DNA from: Paenibacillus pinistramenti
GTDB taxonomy: Bacteria > Bacillota > Bacilli > Paenibacillales > Paenibacillaceae
Length of the DNA: 50,217 nucleotides
Direction: 5' to 3'
Assembly (NCBI RefSeq): GCF_005869875.1
Contig: NZ_VAWG01000021.1
Location: 1 to 50,217, forward strand
The translations under genes and the position numbers were made by a program. Shown in pieces: positions 17,505-27,053 of the stretch; position 1 is the first letter of the stretch, and every line of letters begins with the position of its first letter. The notes under the pieces were generated by a model. The model was not told the origin of the DNA and made no database searches. It was given only the letters and a program-made list of their open reading frames with translations.

Positions 17505-17599
17505 CGTGGAATTTGCGATATCCCGCCTCTGAAGGCAGGGAGTAAGCTATCTTTTTCACCGATCGGCCCAAATTCTCCATTCCGCGCAAATAACGACAA

Positions 17600-17637
17600 A
17601 AGCCGGGCGTAAAGGCTGCCCTTTATACCCGGCTCTT
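17600..17637 (-). terminator. Terminator hairpin of the O-antigen-ligase gene
   Basis: AGCCGGGCGTAAAGG (17601-17615) pairs with CCTTTATACCCGGCT (17620-17634), with one mismatch and one wobble. The reverse strand continues TTTTG; the forward strand continues CTTTCATTTCTTT, so it may act both ways. Confidence 0.65.
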
Positions 17638-17723
17638 TCATTTCTTTATAGGTTTAACTATGGTCATTACTAGGTTGGTTGCTATGGTCATTGCTATAAT
17701 TATGGCTGAGATTAAGACGATGG

Positions 17724-20183
17724 TTACGGCGCAATCTGCACCAAACTATCAATCTGCGCTTCCTGCGAAGGCTGTGCTGCAAGCAGCTTGTCATGCACGG
17801 TCTGGTCGCTGCCGCCGCTCTTCTGCAGGGCTGCCAGATACCAGGTCGCCGTTTCAACGTTAGTAGCGTCCGAATAGTCGTCCGTTAAGCTTTGTTTCAG
17901 CGTAGCTGCAGCATCGGCGGCTTTGCCCGACAAGAGCTGCATTTTACCTGCGTTAAGTGCGATGGTCGCCGTGATGGAGAATGGACGCCCTTGCAGCTGC
18001 TCAGACGGCAGTGTAGCCAGGTGAGCTACTCCTTTAACGACGTGCTGGTAGGCCTCGATCCCGGTGTTAAAGTAAGATTTTTCTTTATCGGTCTCACCCT
18101 GCCCCAAGGCCTGATACCCAAGCTCAAAAGACTGCGCGATCAATTTCTCATACCAGTTAATGTCCCATGCAAACTTATAGGCATTATCGGCCAGCACCTT
18201 ATAGGCTTCATCCGCCTGATTGTTGAGCTGGTAACCCGCCATCAGCTGGTTAAGCAGATCCTGATTGTAAGGCTCTTTCTTGAGAGCTTTGGTCAGGAGC
18301 ACATAAGACTCATCGTAAAATTCCTGCTGGCTCGTCTGTTTGAATACGGCCTGATCCAATGAGGCAGTGTACAGCACCGCATCGGGCAGATCCGCACGCA
18401 GATCCATTGCTTTTGCCAGAGGAGCTTTGATCTCCTGATAATTTTGGCTCGTCTTCATCAAGGCTTGGCCTTCAGTGACATTGTCAGCCGCCGAAATATA
18501 CCGGATGGTTATAAAGACCAGCACAAGTGAGACAACCCCAAGAGCCACAGAATAAATCGGCCGGATTACTTCCGGCTTCACTTGAAGCCTGCCAAGCGGC
18601 TTGTTATGCATAGCGGCAGCCATGCCCCCAAGACCTACAAAAACCAGCATCCCGATAAACACATAACTGATGTTAAAGTCCATCGCGCTGTGCAGCAGAA
18701 TTGACAGCACAAGAATGAAGTATACGAAGTAAGAGTTCCGGTGCTCCTCATCACCCGCCATAAACCCGCGGATATATTTGTAGAAGATATAAATGATGAA
18801 AGCCATAAACACGACAAAGCCGAGAAGTCCGACCTCAACCAGATACTGCATGAAAAAGCTGTGCGCCTGACGGCTTGTATACGGATTGTTCTGGTACTCC
18901 TGATAAAGCGAAGCCCAGGCCCCGCCGCCTGCACCGACCACCGGGTAATCCTTGACGACCTTCACCGCATCCTTGTAGAAAGTCAGCCGTTCCAGCACAC
19001 TGTGCTGCTGAAAGTTGATCGTCTCCAGACGTTCCCCGATATTCCCCGGCAAAATATTGCGTGCGCTCGTCCCGATCAGCAGAACAGCGATAACCGCGAC
19101 GCCCACGACGGAGACGATCGGCAGCCACAAGCTGGCTGTTTTGCGTTTGGCCCAGCCCTGCAGCCCGTTCTCCAGCTTAGGCGCTGCAAAGCGCTGAAGC
19201 AGCCAAATAAGCAGCGTAACCGCGAGAGAAGCACCCAGCACGTAGAACCAGCCTCTGGAAGGCTGAACTTTATTGACGCCGTTGTAGAAATCCTGTCCCA
19301 AATCCGTCACGGGTTTGGCAATCAGCATCGTTGCAGCGCCTGCAATCAGCGAGTAGATAATCCACAGCAGCTGCTTCGCCGGCTTCAGGAACAGCAGCAG
19401 AATGACGAATACAACCGGCAGGAATACCAGTCCGCCCCGCGACAGTGTCAGCAGCACCGAAATGGCCATCGGCACCAGCATGAAAGCGTGAATCGCTTGA
19501 ATGTAACCCTTTTTGGAGCGGGTAATGCCGAACAAGGCAACGAAGAAGAAGGCCATCAGAAACGCTGCATATGTATTCGGATACTGAAAAATCGACGCCA
19601 GACGCGGTCCGTTCGAATCAATCCATACCGCCTGCGTATATCTTCCATTTACAACTGTATTGGAGAACCATCCTACCAGCGCTGAGGTGAATTTGATCTG
19701 CCCCAGCCAGTTGAGCAGGCCAAACATAACGATGATATAGGCAATGGCGATCAGCGCCGTTTCCATAATCCGGTTAGCCCGCTTGTTTTGCAACAGATAA
19801 AGGCTCAAAATAAATAGAAAAGCGTACAAGCATTGAATCAATACATTATTTACCGCCAGATAAACCGACGCCGCAGAAATCAGTGACAAAATGTACGTCA
19901 GCGGCAGCAGCAGCACGAGAACCGCCAAGCTGCTCCTTTGGTCCTCCAACTTAAAAGATTTGAAGAAAGCCGCGACCCCGATCAGCATCAAAATGCACCC
20001 GATGAGGACCGCCCATAATATCGGTTTATCAAAAGATAACACCAGCCCGTTAAACAGTCCTGCCTGGAACGGCGCCCAGGTCAGAAAAGCAATCAAGCCA
20101 ATAATCAGCACCCACGCCGTGCTGGAAAGAGTCTCCTTGTTCCTCGACGTATTGTTTATTTTCCCGTATACTGGTTTCGACAA
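17724..20183 (-). CDS. O-antigen ligase/Wzy_C family membrane protein with C-terminal TPR-like tail (WsaB/WsfB-like)
   Basis: 819 aa from the TTG at 20183 (AAGGAG nine bases upstream; the upstream ATG at 20240 lacks a ribosome site). About a dozen membrane helices fill residues ~30-570. The Wzy_C signature lies at ~412-450: VGAGGGAWASLYQEYQ followed by RQAHSFFMQYLVEVGLLG, a large extracytoplasmic loop with the family's His. From ~600 on, helical TPR-like repeats carry no membrane segments. This architecture is shared by the oligosaccharyltransferases WsaB/WsfB that attach finished glycans to S-layer proteins. Because it adjoins an exporter and rhamnose genes, I infer it ligates the exported glycan to protein or wall polymer. 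It is divergent from the Wzm gene. Confidence 0.85.
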   Translation of the reverse strand: MSKPVYGKINNTSRNKETLSSTAWVLIIGLIAFLTWAPFQAGLFNGLVLSFDKPILWAVLIGCILMLIGVAAFFKSFKLEDQRSSLAVLVLLLPLTYILSLISAASVYLAVNNVLIQCLYAFLFILSLYLLQNKRANRIMETALIAIAYIIVMFGLLNWLGQIKFTSALVGWFSNTVVNGRYTQAVWIDSNGPRLASIFQYPNTYAAFLMAFFFVALFGITRSKKGYIQAIHAFMLVPMAISVLLTLSRGGLVFLPVVFVILLLFLKPAKQLLWIIYSLIAGAATMLIAKPVTDLGQDFYNGVNKVQPSRGWFYVLGASLAVTLLIWLLQRFAAPKLENGLQGWAKRKTASLWLPIVSVVGVAVIAVLLIGTSARNILPGNIGERLETINFQQHSVLERLTFYKDAVKVVKDYPVVGAGGGAWASLYQEYQNNPYTSRQAHSFFMQYLVEVGLLGFVVFMAFIIYIFYKYIRGFMAGDEEHRNSYFVYFILVLSILLHSAMDFNISYVFIGMLVFVGLGGMAAAMHNKPLGRLQVKPEVIRPIYSVALGVVSLVLVFITIRYISAADNVTEGQALMKTSQNYQEIKAPLAKAMDLRADLPDAVLYTASLDQAVFKQTSQQEFYDESYVLLTKALKKEPYNQDLLNQLMAGYQLNNQADEAYKVLADNAYKFAWDINWYEKLIAQSFELGYQALGQGETDKEKSYFNTGIEAYQHVVKGVAHLATLPSEQLQGRPFSITATIALNAGKMQLLSGKAADAAATLKQSLTDDYSDATNVETATWYLAALQKSGGSDQTVHDKLLAAQPSQEAQIDSLVQIAP

Positions 20184-20267
20184 CGTTCTAATCTCCTTTT
20201 CCTGTAGGTACGACAATATTTTAGCATAAAATACGCACATAATAATATTAAGTTTAGAGGGCCGGCA
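20184..20267. promoter_or_regulatory. Divergent promoter region of the glycan locus
   Basis: On the reverse strand an extended -10 (TGCTAAAAT, 20226 down to 20218) lies ~35 bases before the ligase TTG start. On the forward strand TTAGCA (20221-20226) and TAATAT (20243-20248) are 16 bases apart, upstream of the Wzm gene. The two would overlap, so ligase and exporter expression may be linked. Sequence matches are modest. Confidence 0.35.
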
Positions 20268-21050
20268 ATGATAACTAACTTACTAAGGATTAATAGATTG
20301 ATATTTGAATTATCGAAGAGCGACTTTAAAAAGAGATATCTTGGCAATTACTTGGGTATTGTGTGGGCTTTTATTCAACCTTTAATATCTCTTCTGCTCT
20401 TCTGGTTTGTGTTTCAGGTTGGCTTTCGAAATATGCCGGTTGACGATGCTCCATTTATTCTATGGCTTGCCTGCGCTATGATTCCCTGGAACTTTTTTGC
20501 GGAGGCGGTGCAAGCTTCTACCGTTTCTGTTATAGAGAATAGCTTTCTGGTAAAGAAAGTAGTATTTAGACTAGAAATCTTACCCGTAATTAAAATTTAC
20601 TCTGCTTTGTTTGTTCATTTGTTTTTTATAGTCTTCTTGTTTGTGATGTTCTTAGCCTATGGGTACGGCTTTACCTTATATGATCTTCAAATTCTTTATT
20701 ACTTGCTGGCCAGTATTGTTCTAATCCTAGGTATTTCTTGGATTACAAGTTCGGTAATACTTTTCTTTAAAGATACTGGGCAAATTGTAGCTATGTTAGT
20801 TCAATTTGGTTTTTGGCTCACTCCTATTTTTTACTCAATAAATACTATTCCTGAGAGATTTCGATTCCTCCTTAAAATGAACCCTATGTATTATATTACT
20901 GACGGCTATAGAAGAATCTTTATATACCGGCAATGGTTTTGGCAGGATATGAAGCTTACTTTATATTTTTGGGCAGTTACAATCAGTTTACTCTGCATCG
21001 GTTTTTTTCTATATCGAAAGCTTAAACCGCATTTTGCTGATGTACTCTAA
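20268..21050 (+). CDS. Polysaccharide ABC exporter permease (Wzm/TagG-like)
   Basis: 260 aa, the usual size of ABC-2 type polysaccharide permeases. The amphipathic N-terminus with SKSDFKKRYLGNYLGIVWAFIQP is the family's interface-helix motif, and six membrane helices follow. The C-terminal WLTPIFYSINTIPERFRFLLKMNPMYYITDGYR segment is the ABC2_membrane signature. It moves an undecaprenyl-diphosphate-linked glycan across the membrane with the ATPase encoded 12 bases downstream. It resembles both Wzm and the wall-teichoic-acid TagG; the sugar-synthesis neighbourhood and the C-terminal extension on the ATPase favour a Wzm role. It starts the forward, A+T-rich part of the locus. Confidence 0.9.
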   Translation: MITNLLRINRLIFELSKSDFKKRYLGNYLGIVWAFIQPLISLLLFWFVFQVGFRNMPVDDAPFILWLACAMIPWNFFAEAVQASTVSVIENSFLVKKVVFRLEILPVIKIYSALFVHLFFIVFLFVMFLAYGYGFTLYDLQILYYLLASIVLILGISWITSSVILFFKDTGQIVAMLVQFGFWLTPIFYSINTIPERFRFLLKMNPMYYITDGYRRIFIYRQWFWQDMKLTLYFWAVTISLLCIGFFLYRKLKPHFADVL

Positions 21051-21062
21051 GGGAGCATGGAA

Positions 21063-22346
21063 ATGGAAAATACGAATATTATAGAAGCTGAAAATCTCAC
21101 AAAAATATATAAGTTGTATAACAAACAAATGGATAGACTCAAGGAAGCGTTGCACTTTTCAAAAAAGAAATATCATAAAGAATTTAAAGCGCTCAAGGAA
21201 GTTTCATTTAAAGTAAAAAGCGGAGAATGTCTGGGGATAATAGGGAAGAATGGATCAGGAAAGTCTACTTTGCTGAAAATATTGACTGGCGTTCTTACCC
21301 CAACATCGGGCAGTCTTCAGATCAAAGGGAAAATATCAGCATTGTTAGAATTAGGAGCGGGCTTTAATCCGGACTTTACCGGCTTAGAGAATATTTACTT
21401 GAACGGTACGATCATGGGTTATACCAGAGAAGATATGGATAGCAAATTAAAAGATATCTTGGATTTCGCAGATATAGGAGAATTTATTTATCAACCTGTG
21501 AAATCCTACTCAAGCGGTATGTTTGTCCGATTGGCATTCGCTGTGGCGATAAATGTCGAACCAGATATTTTAATAATTGATGAAGCATTAAGCGTAGGGG
21601 ATATAAGATTTCAGCAAAAATGCTATCGGAAGATTGATGAATTAAAGCGCACCAAGACCATTTTAGTCGTAACTCATGATATGGCGGCAATTAACAAATA
21701 TTGTGACAGGGTACTCTGGATTAACGAAGGTGAACTTGTGGATGAAGGAGACCCTAAGTCGATTTCAAAGAAGTACCAGGCATTTATGATAGGCTCTGAA
21801 TTTAAAAAAATGAATTTTAATCAGCAAAGTGATCATGCTCAGGATGGATCGAATACATCTGTGAGTGACGAGGTAGAGCTTTTATCGGATGAACTAGAAG
21901 TGATGGGGGATAATAAAGCGCTCATTACAGGGATATCGTTGCTAGATGCGTATACGAATGAAAAGGTAAGTGTTGTAGAAGGAAACCAGCATTTGAAACT
22001 GTTGATTAGGATAAATATTATGGAGGATATTTACCGGCCTATCGTTGGATTTTCTATCAAAGATAGATTGGGCACCATTATTAGTCAGACAAACAGCTAT
22101 GTGTTAGGATTTGAGATGGAATCCCTTATTCCTGGACGAAATTATGTATTCGGTTTTGATTTTAAATTCCCTAATCTGAATCACGGGCAGTATACTATTT
22201 CTCCTGCGATAGCTTCTGGTACGCAAGAGGATCACTGCCAGCACAGCTGGGTACATGATGCTTTGATTTTGCAAGTCTTACCTGCTGGGTATGAAGAATT
22301 AAGCGGGATCGTGCACATGAGTGATGTGGGGTTCTTAACTTTTTAA
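21063..22346 (+). CDS. Polysaccharide ABC exporter ATPase with C-terminal cargo domain (Wzt-like)
   Basis: 427 aa from ATG 21063, chosen because GGGAG sits seven bases before it; ATG 21057 is too close. Walker A GKNGSGKS is at residues 61-68, the ABC signature YSSGMFVRLAFA at ~149, and Walker B ILIIDEALSVGD at ~169, followed by the switch His (VVTHD). Residues ~280-427 form a beta-rich extension (KVSVVEGNQHLKLLIRIN...FDFKFPNLNHGQYTISPAI), matching the Wzt C-terminal carbohydrate-binding domain. In E. coli O9a this domain recognises the methyl or phosphate cap on the finished chain. The next gene supplies a methyltransferase, so cap recognition is a fitting inference here. Confidence 0.92.
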   Translation: MENTNIIEAENLTKIYKLYNKQMDRLKEALHFSKKKYHKEFKALKEVSFKVKSGECLGIIGKNGSGKSTLLKILTGVLTPTSGSLQIKGKISALLELGAGFNPDFTGLENIYLNGTIMGYTREDMDSKLKDILDFADIGEFIYQPVKSYSSGMFVRLAFAVAINVEPDILIIDEALSVGDIRFQQKCYRKIDELKRTKTILVVTHDMAAINKYCDRVLWINEGELVDEGDPKSISKKYQAFMIGSEFKKMNFNQQSDHAQDGSNTSVSDEVELLSDELEVMGDNKALITGISLLDAYTNEKVSVVEGNQHLKLLIRINIMEDIYRPIVGFSIKDRLGTIISQTNSYVLGFEMESLIPGRNYVFGFDFKFPNLNHGQYTISPAIASGTQEDHCQHSWVHDALILQVLPAGYEELSGIVHMSDVGFLTF

Positions 22347-22364
22347 TTAAAGGTGGGGATAAAG

Positions 22365-25300
22365 TTGGATTTTACCGGTGAACGGTTTATTCCAGGAAAG
22401 GCTGATATTGAACTAGAAGTAGAACATCTACATAGATATGAGATATTGAGAGAATTTGTTAAGGGAAAACGGGTATTAGATGCAGCCTGTGGTGAGGGCT
22501 ATGGATCCTATCTCCTTTCAGAAACGGCTGAATCGGTCACGGGTATAGATATTAGTCCAGTGTCCGTAGCTGATGCGAACGAAAAATATATAAGAAACAA
22601 TCTTCAGTTTATTGAGGCCAGCATTGCTGATCTGCCATTCAGCAGCGCTTCCTTTGATGTAGTTGTCTCTTTTGAGACTTTGGAGCATGTAGATGGAGCA
22701 ATACAAGATCAATTTATGACAGAAGTTAAGAGAATTCTGGTAAGGGATGGAGCTTTCATAATATCTACACCTAACAAAAAATATTATTCTGATCTCCCTG
22801 AATTTAAGAACCCATACCATATAAAAGAATTATATAAAGATGAATTTCTAGATTTATTGAGTAATCATTTTAACAACGTAAGTATAGCCAATCAAAGGTA
22901 TGAGGTTGCTTCGATTATTTCTGAATCGAATATAGAAAGCGCAGTGTTCTTGAATACAGACAACTCCTTTGAAGATTTGCCGCATGAAAAATACATGATC
23001 GCATTTTGTTCAGATACCAATACCGGCGACTTTCCTTTCAGCTCCTTTAGAATATATAAAGGAAAGTATGAGCAGCTAACAACGAGAGTGTTGAACCTGC
23101 AGGAAGAAGTAGAAGAACGAAATAATCATATCGAAGTATTAGATCGGGAAATTGATTATTTAAGAACAATATATACCCGATACAAAGAGTTAACCCGTGT
23201 ATTGAAGATAGAAGAAGTGATGACGGCGGATGAAAACAAGGAGTTTGTTCTTAATCTTCAGAGTAAGCATGAAGCCCAAAATCAAAAAATAAGTAGAGAG
23301 CTTGAGGAGATTAAGTCCTGTTTAGAGAGTACCAGAATTGAATTGAATAATAAAAAGAGCCATATCAATCTTTTACTTGAGAAAGATCGAGAGCTTAATA
23401 ACATCTACGATTCTGCGGGTTGGAAGCTTCTTATGAATTATTATAAATTTAGAGACTGGTTAATTCCGGCTAACAGTAAGCGAAGAGTAATTTCAAAATT
23501 AGCTGTCAAAACTTTAAAGCATCCTAAATTAATGTTGTCTAAGTTGAATCGGTCGAACATCAAAAAATTGAAGTATTATCTTGAAACAGAAGAAGGTAAG
23601 CGTGTTGAAGGCCGCATTGACTCTTATATGGACAGACATGTCAGCGAAGCTGCTGACTCTGCCCGCGTGCAGTTATTTAAGATTGACGAATATAGAAAGC
23701 TTGTTTTTAGAAAGTATGCAGACCCAGCAGTATCTATTATTATTCCGGTTTACAACCAATGGAATTATACTTACTCCTGCCTAGTATCCATATTGCAAAA
23801 TACATTAGATATCCCTTACGAAGTAATCATTGCGGACGATATGTCAACGGATGAAACCGTGAATATCGCTCAGTATGTTGAGAATATTACTGTCGTGCGA
23901 GATGGGATAAACAGAGGTTTTCTGTTGAATTGTAACCATGCAGCGAAAGCTGCAAGGGGGAAATATCTGTTCTTCCTAAACAACGATACAAATGTGCAAG
24001 CAGACTGGCTGAGTTCTTTACTAGAAGTCATTGAATCCGATGCTTCAGTTGGAATGGTGGGGTCAAAGCTTGTTTACCCCGATGGCAGACTTCAAGAAGC
24101 CGGCGGTATTATCTGGAACGATGCAAGCGGCTGGAACTATGGCCGGTTAGATGATCCGGGGAAACCCGAATATAATTATTTAAAGGAAGTCGATTACATT
24201 TCCGGAGCTGCTATTTTGGTTAGGCATACGATTTGGCAGGAGCTTGGAGGGTTCGACGAAAGATATGTACCTGCGTATTTTGAAGATACGGACCTGGCAT
24301 TTGAGGTTAGGCGGCTGGGCTATAAAGTGATATTACAGCCTAAGTCGGTTATCGTTCACTTTGAAGGCATATCACACGGAACCGATACGAACAGCGGTAT
24401 CAAGAGCTATCAAGTTACAAATAAAGAGAAATTCATGGACAAGTGGAAAGAAGAATTATCGAGAGATCAATTTTCAAATGCTGAACATGTCTTTTGGGCG
24501 AGGGATCGCAGCAGAAACAAAAAAACGATTGTAGTCGTGGACCATTATGTTCCTCACTTTGATAAAGATGCAGGCAGCCGGGCGACTTACTTTTACTTAA
24601 AGCTATTTGCTTCAATGGATTTTCATGTGATCTTTATAGGAGATAACTTTTTTAAACATGAGCCGTATACATCAAAGCTGAAGCAGCTTGGAATAGAAGT
24701 TCTATATGGTGACTACTATGCCAGAAATATTAACAAATGGATCAAAACTAACGGCGCGTATATAGATTATGTTTATCTTAATCGTCCGCACATTTCAGTA
24801 AAGTATATGGAAATTTTCAAAAACAATACGTCAGCTAAAATGATTTATTTCGGTCATGATCTGCATTTCTTGAGAGAAATGAGAAACTATGAACTAACTA
24901 AGAATCCAAATCTCATTAAATCTTCAGAAGAGTGGAAGAAGATCGAATTTTCTCTGTTTAATGATGCAGATGTAATTCATGTTGTAGGTTCCTATGAACA
25001 ATCTTTTCTTCAAAAGGAATTTGCTAATAAGCCAATCAGGAATATTCCATTGTTTCCGTATGAACAGCTATACGCCGAGGATCATGACATTGAGACGTTT
25101 GATTCCAGAAAGGATTTACTTTTCGTCGGGGGATTTAACCATACGCCTAACTATGATGGGATTTTGTGGTTTTTAAATGAGGTCTTTAATGAAATCAAGA
25201 AGCAGCTCCCAGATGTGAAACTTTATATTGTAGGCTCAAATCCTCCGGAGGATTTGAAGGCAAGGTCTACAGATGATGTTATCGTTACTGGCTTTGTTTC

Positions 25301-25625
25301 AGATGAAGAATTGGAGAGATATTATAATCGATCCAGACTGGTCATTGTGCCTCTGCGTTATGGGGCAGGCGTTAAGGGGAAATTAGTTGAAGCTTTATAT
25401 TATCAGGTTCCCGTTATTACTACATCCATCGGTTCTGAAGGATTGGAGGAGCCTGAGAAAGTGATGACAATTGCTGATGATGCCCAGAAATTTGCTCATT
25501 CAGTCATTCAGCTGTATCAAGATGAATCAAAATGGAGGGCTAGCTCTGAAGCATCTGGCCAGTATATAGCAAAGTATTTCACGTGCGAAGCTGCCAGAAG
25601 TATTCTTGCCCTCGATTTCGAGTAA
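22365..25625 (+). CDS. Trifunctional methyltransferase-glycosyltransferase-glycosyltransferase (WsaE-like architecture)
   Basis: 1086 aa from the TTG at 22365 (AAAGGTGG upstream; homologues begin M-[DE]-FTGERF). Residues ~37-150 are a SAM methyltransferase (VLDAACGEGYGS motif I; VVSFETLEHV). Residues ~235-360 look coiled-coil (Glu/Lys/Leu heptads). Residues ~453-690 form a GT2 domain (SIIIPVYNQ, NNDTN, and FEDTDLAFEVRRLG with its ED catalytic motif). Residues ~719-1086 are a GT4-like domain (LLFVGGFNHTPNYDGI, GAGVKGKLVEAL). The same order occurs in Geobacillus WsaE, where it elongates and 2-O-methylates a rhamnan. Here it would add two sugars and cap the chain. It lies 18 bases after the Wzt gene. 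Confidence 0.87.
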   Translation: MDFTGERFIPGKADIELEVEHLHRYEILREFVKGKRVLDAACGEGYGSYLLSETAESVTGIDISPVSVADANEKYIRNNLQFIEASIADLPFSSASFDVVVSFETLEHVDGAIQDQFMTEVKRILVRDGAFIISTPNKKYYSDLPEFKNPYHIKELYKDEFLDLLSNHFNNVSIANQRYEVASIISESNIESAVFLNTDNSFEDLPHEKYMIAFCSDTNTGDFPFSSFRIYKGKYEQLTTRVLNLQEEVEERNNHIEVLDREIDYLRTIYTRYKELTRVLKIEEVMTADENKEFVLNLQSKHEAQNQKISRELEEIKSCLESTRIELNNKKSHINLLLEKDRELNNIYDSAGWKLLMNYYKFRDWLIPANSKRRVISKLAVKTLKHPKLMLSKLNRSNIKKLKYYLETEEGKRVEGRIDSYMDRHVSEAADSARVQLFKIDEYRKLVFRKYADPAVSIIIPVYNQWNYTYSCLVSILQNTLDIPYEVIIADDMSTDETVNIAQYVENITVVRDGINRGFLLNCNHAAKAARGKYLFFLNNDTNVQADWLSSLLEVIESDASVGMVGSKLVYPDGRLQEAGGIIWNDASGWNYGRLDDPGKPEYNYLKEVDYISGAAILVRHTIWQELGGFDERYVPAYFEDTDLAFEVRRLGYKVILQPKSVIVHFEGISHGTDTNSGIKSYQVTNKEKFMDKWKEELSRDQFSNAEHVFWARDRSRNKKTIVVVDHYVPHFDKDAGSRATYFYLKLFASMDFHVIFIGDNFFKHEPYTSKLKQLGIEVLYGDYYARNINKWIKTNGAYIDYVYLNRPHISVKYMEIFKNNTSAKMIYFGHDLHFLREMRNYELTKNPNLIKSSEEWKKIEFSLFNDADVIHVVGSYEQSFLQKEFANKPIRNIPLFPYEQLYAEDHDIETFDSRKDLLFVGGFNHTPNYDGILWFLNEVFNEIKKQLPDVKLYIVGSNPPEDLKARSTDDVIVTGFVSDEELERYYNRSRLVIVPLRYGAGVKGKLVEALYYQVPVITTSIGSEGLEEPEKVMTIADDAQKFAHSVIQLYQDESKWRASSEASGQYIAKYFTCEAARSILALDFE

Positions 25626-25639
25626 TAGGAGAAGCGAAT

Positions 25640-26989
25640 ATGATAAATGTTGTATTGTGCGGAGGGAATGGTACCCGGTTATGGCCGCTATCTCGAACAT
25701 TGTATCCTAAACAATTTAACAAGATGCTGGGGGATCACTCTTTATTTCAAATGACTGTGGAGAGAAATGCCGCCCTCTGTGATCAAACATTTATTGTGTC
25801 GAATGAAGAGCAGTATTTTTTGGCATTGGATCATCTTAATGAATTGGATATTAGAGCGGATAAATTTATTCTTGAGCCAGTCGGGCGGAATACCGCCCCG
25901 GCCATAGCTCTGGCTTGTTTTGCGGCAGGTGAAGAAGAACTGGTTCTGATCACGCCTTCTGATCACGTTGTACAAAATCAGGAGGAATACGCTAGCTGTA
26001 TAGAAACAGCCAAAGGGCTGGCTCTTAAAGGATATTTAGTAACTTTCGGTATCAACCCCACTTATCCCGAAACAGGATATGGTTATATAGAAGCTGATGG
26101 TCAGAATGTAATTTCGTTCAAAGAAAAGCCGGATTCATTAACTGCCGATCAGTATGTAGAGGCCGGAAACTTTTATTGGAACAGCGGTATGTTTCTATTT
26201 AAAGCAGGAGTATTTCTCAGAGAGTTGAAGTTAGCAGCTAAAGACATTTATGAAACGACTCTATTAGCTTTTAAAAATGCAAAACTGCATTATGACTCTC
26301 TTCGTATCTCAAAGGATGAAATGGAAGCTATTCCTTCTAACAGTGTTGACTACGCGGTTTTGGAACACAGCACAAACGTAAAAGTCGTTCCTTCCGATAT
26401 AGGCTGGTCTGATCTTGGAAGCTTTGAAGCTCTATATGAACAATTACCCAAGGATGAGGCTGGTAATTCGGTATCCAAAGATTATATTAACGTTAACTCA
26501 GCGGGAAATCTTGTTCTCTCAAATGGTAGAATGGTAGCAACCATTGATGTAAATGACCTCTTAATTGTTGATACGCCAGATGCTTTAATGATTTCAAGAC
26601 AGGGTTCGTCTCAAAAGGTAAAGGAAGTAGTGGGTGAATTAAAGCGGAGAAAGTCCGAGCTCTGTGATAACCATGTTACGGCTTACAGGCCGTGGGGCAA
26701 TCATACGGTTCTAGACACTGCTCAAAACTATAAAATAAAAAAAGTAGTTGTTAAGCCGGGCGGGAAATTACAAACTCAGAAACATTTCCATAGAAATGAA
26801 CATTGGATTGTACTTGGTGGGACGGCATTAATTTCAGTAAATGGAATTGAGACACTCTTAAGAGCGAACGAATCAACGTTTATTCGAATGGGGGAAGAGC
26901 ACACAATATGCAACCCCGGAAAGATAGATTTGTGCTTTATAGAAGTACAGGTTGGGGAATATGTCCAAGAGGATGACGTCGTGCGGTGA
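25640..26989 (+). CDS. manC: Mannose-1-phosphate guanylyltransferase / mannose-6-phosphate isomerase
   Basis: 449 aa from ATG 25640 (AGGAG upstream); the longer frame overlaps the previous gene in a less likely way. The N-terminal nucleotidyltransferase has the signature GGNGTRLWPLSRTLYPKQF with the activator Arg/Lys, plus TPSDHVV and EKPD. The C-terminal ~110 residues are a cupin of the type II isomerase class (RPWGNHTVL, KQ-like QTQKHFHRNEHWIVL). The bifunctional enzyme makes GDP-mannose from mannose-1-P. No GDP-mannose dehydratase (gmd) is present here, so the product would be used as GDP-mannose itself, or elsewhere. It is 14 bases after the trifunctional gene. Confidence 0.93.
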   Translation: MINVVLCGGNGTRLWPLSRTLYPKQFNKMLGDHSLFQMTVERNAALCDQTFIVSNEEQYFLALDHLNELDIRADKFILEPVGRNTAPAIALACFAAGEEELVLITPSDHVVQNQEEYASCIETAKGLALKGYLVTFGINPTYPETGYGYIEADGQNVISFKEKPDSLTADQYVEAGNFYWNSGMFLFKAGVFLRELKLAAKDIYETTLLAFKNAKLHYDSLRISKDEMEAIPSNSVDYAVLEHSTNVKVVPSDIGWSDLGSFEALYEQLPKDEAGNSVSKDYINVNSAGNLVLSNGRMVATIDVNDLLIVDTPDALMISRQGSSQKVKEVVGELKRRKSELCDNHVTAYRPWGNHTVLDTAQNYKIKKVVVKPGGKLQTQKHFHRNEHWIVLGGTALISVNGIETLLRANESTFIRMGEEHTICNPGKIDLCFIEVQVGEYVQEDDVVR

Positions 26990-27053
26990 CATTAAACTCT
27001 CTTGGCGCTTCCCGTCAGCTACCACATTTTAAAAGGAAGAATCGAGGTTAAAG

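Noticed and set aside
14830..17589. 919-residue reverse frame opposite the U32 gene
   Set aside because: It mirrors a high-G+C coding gene on the other strand, its content is His/Arg/Ala/Leu-rich in the way shadows are, and the forward frame is a clear U32 protein.
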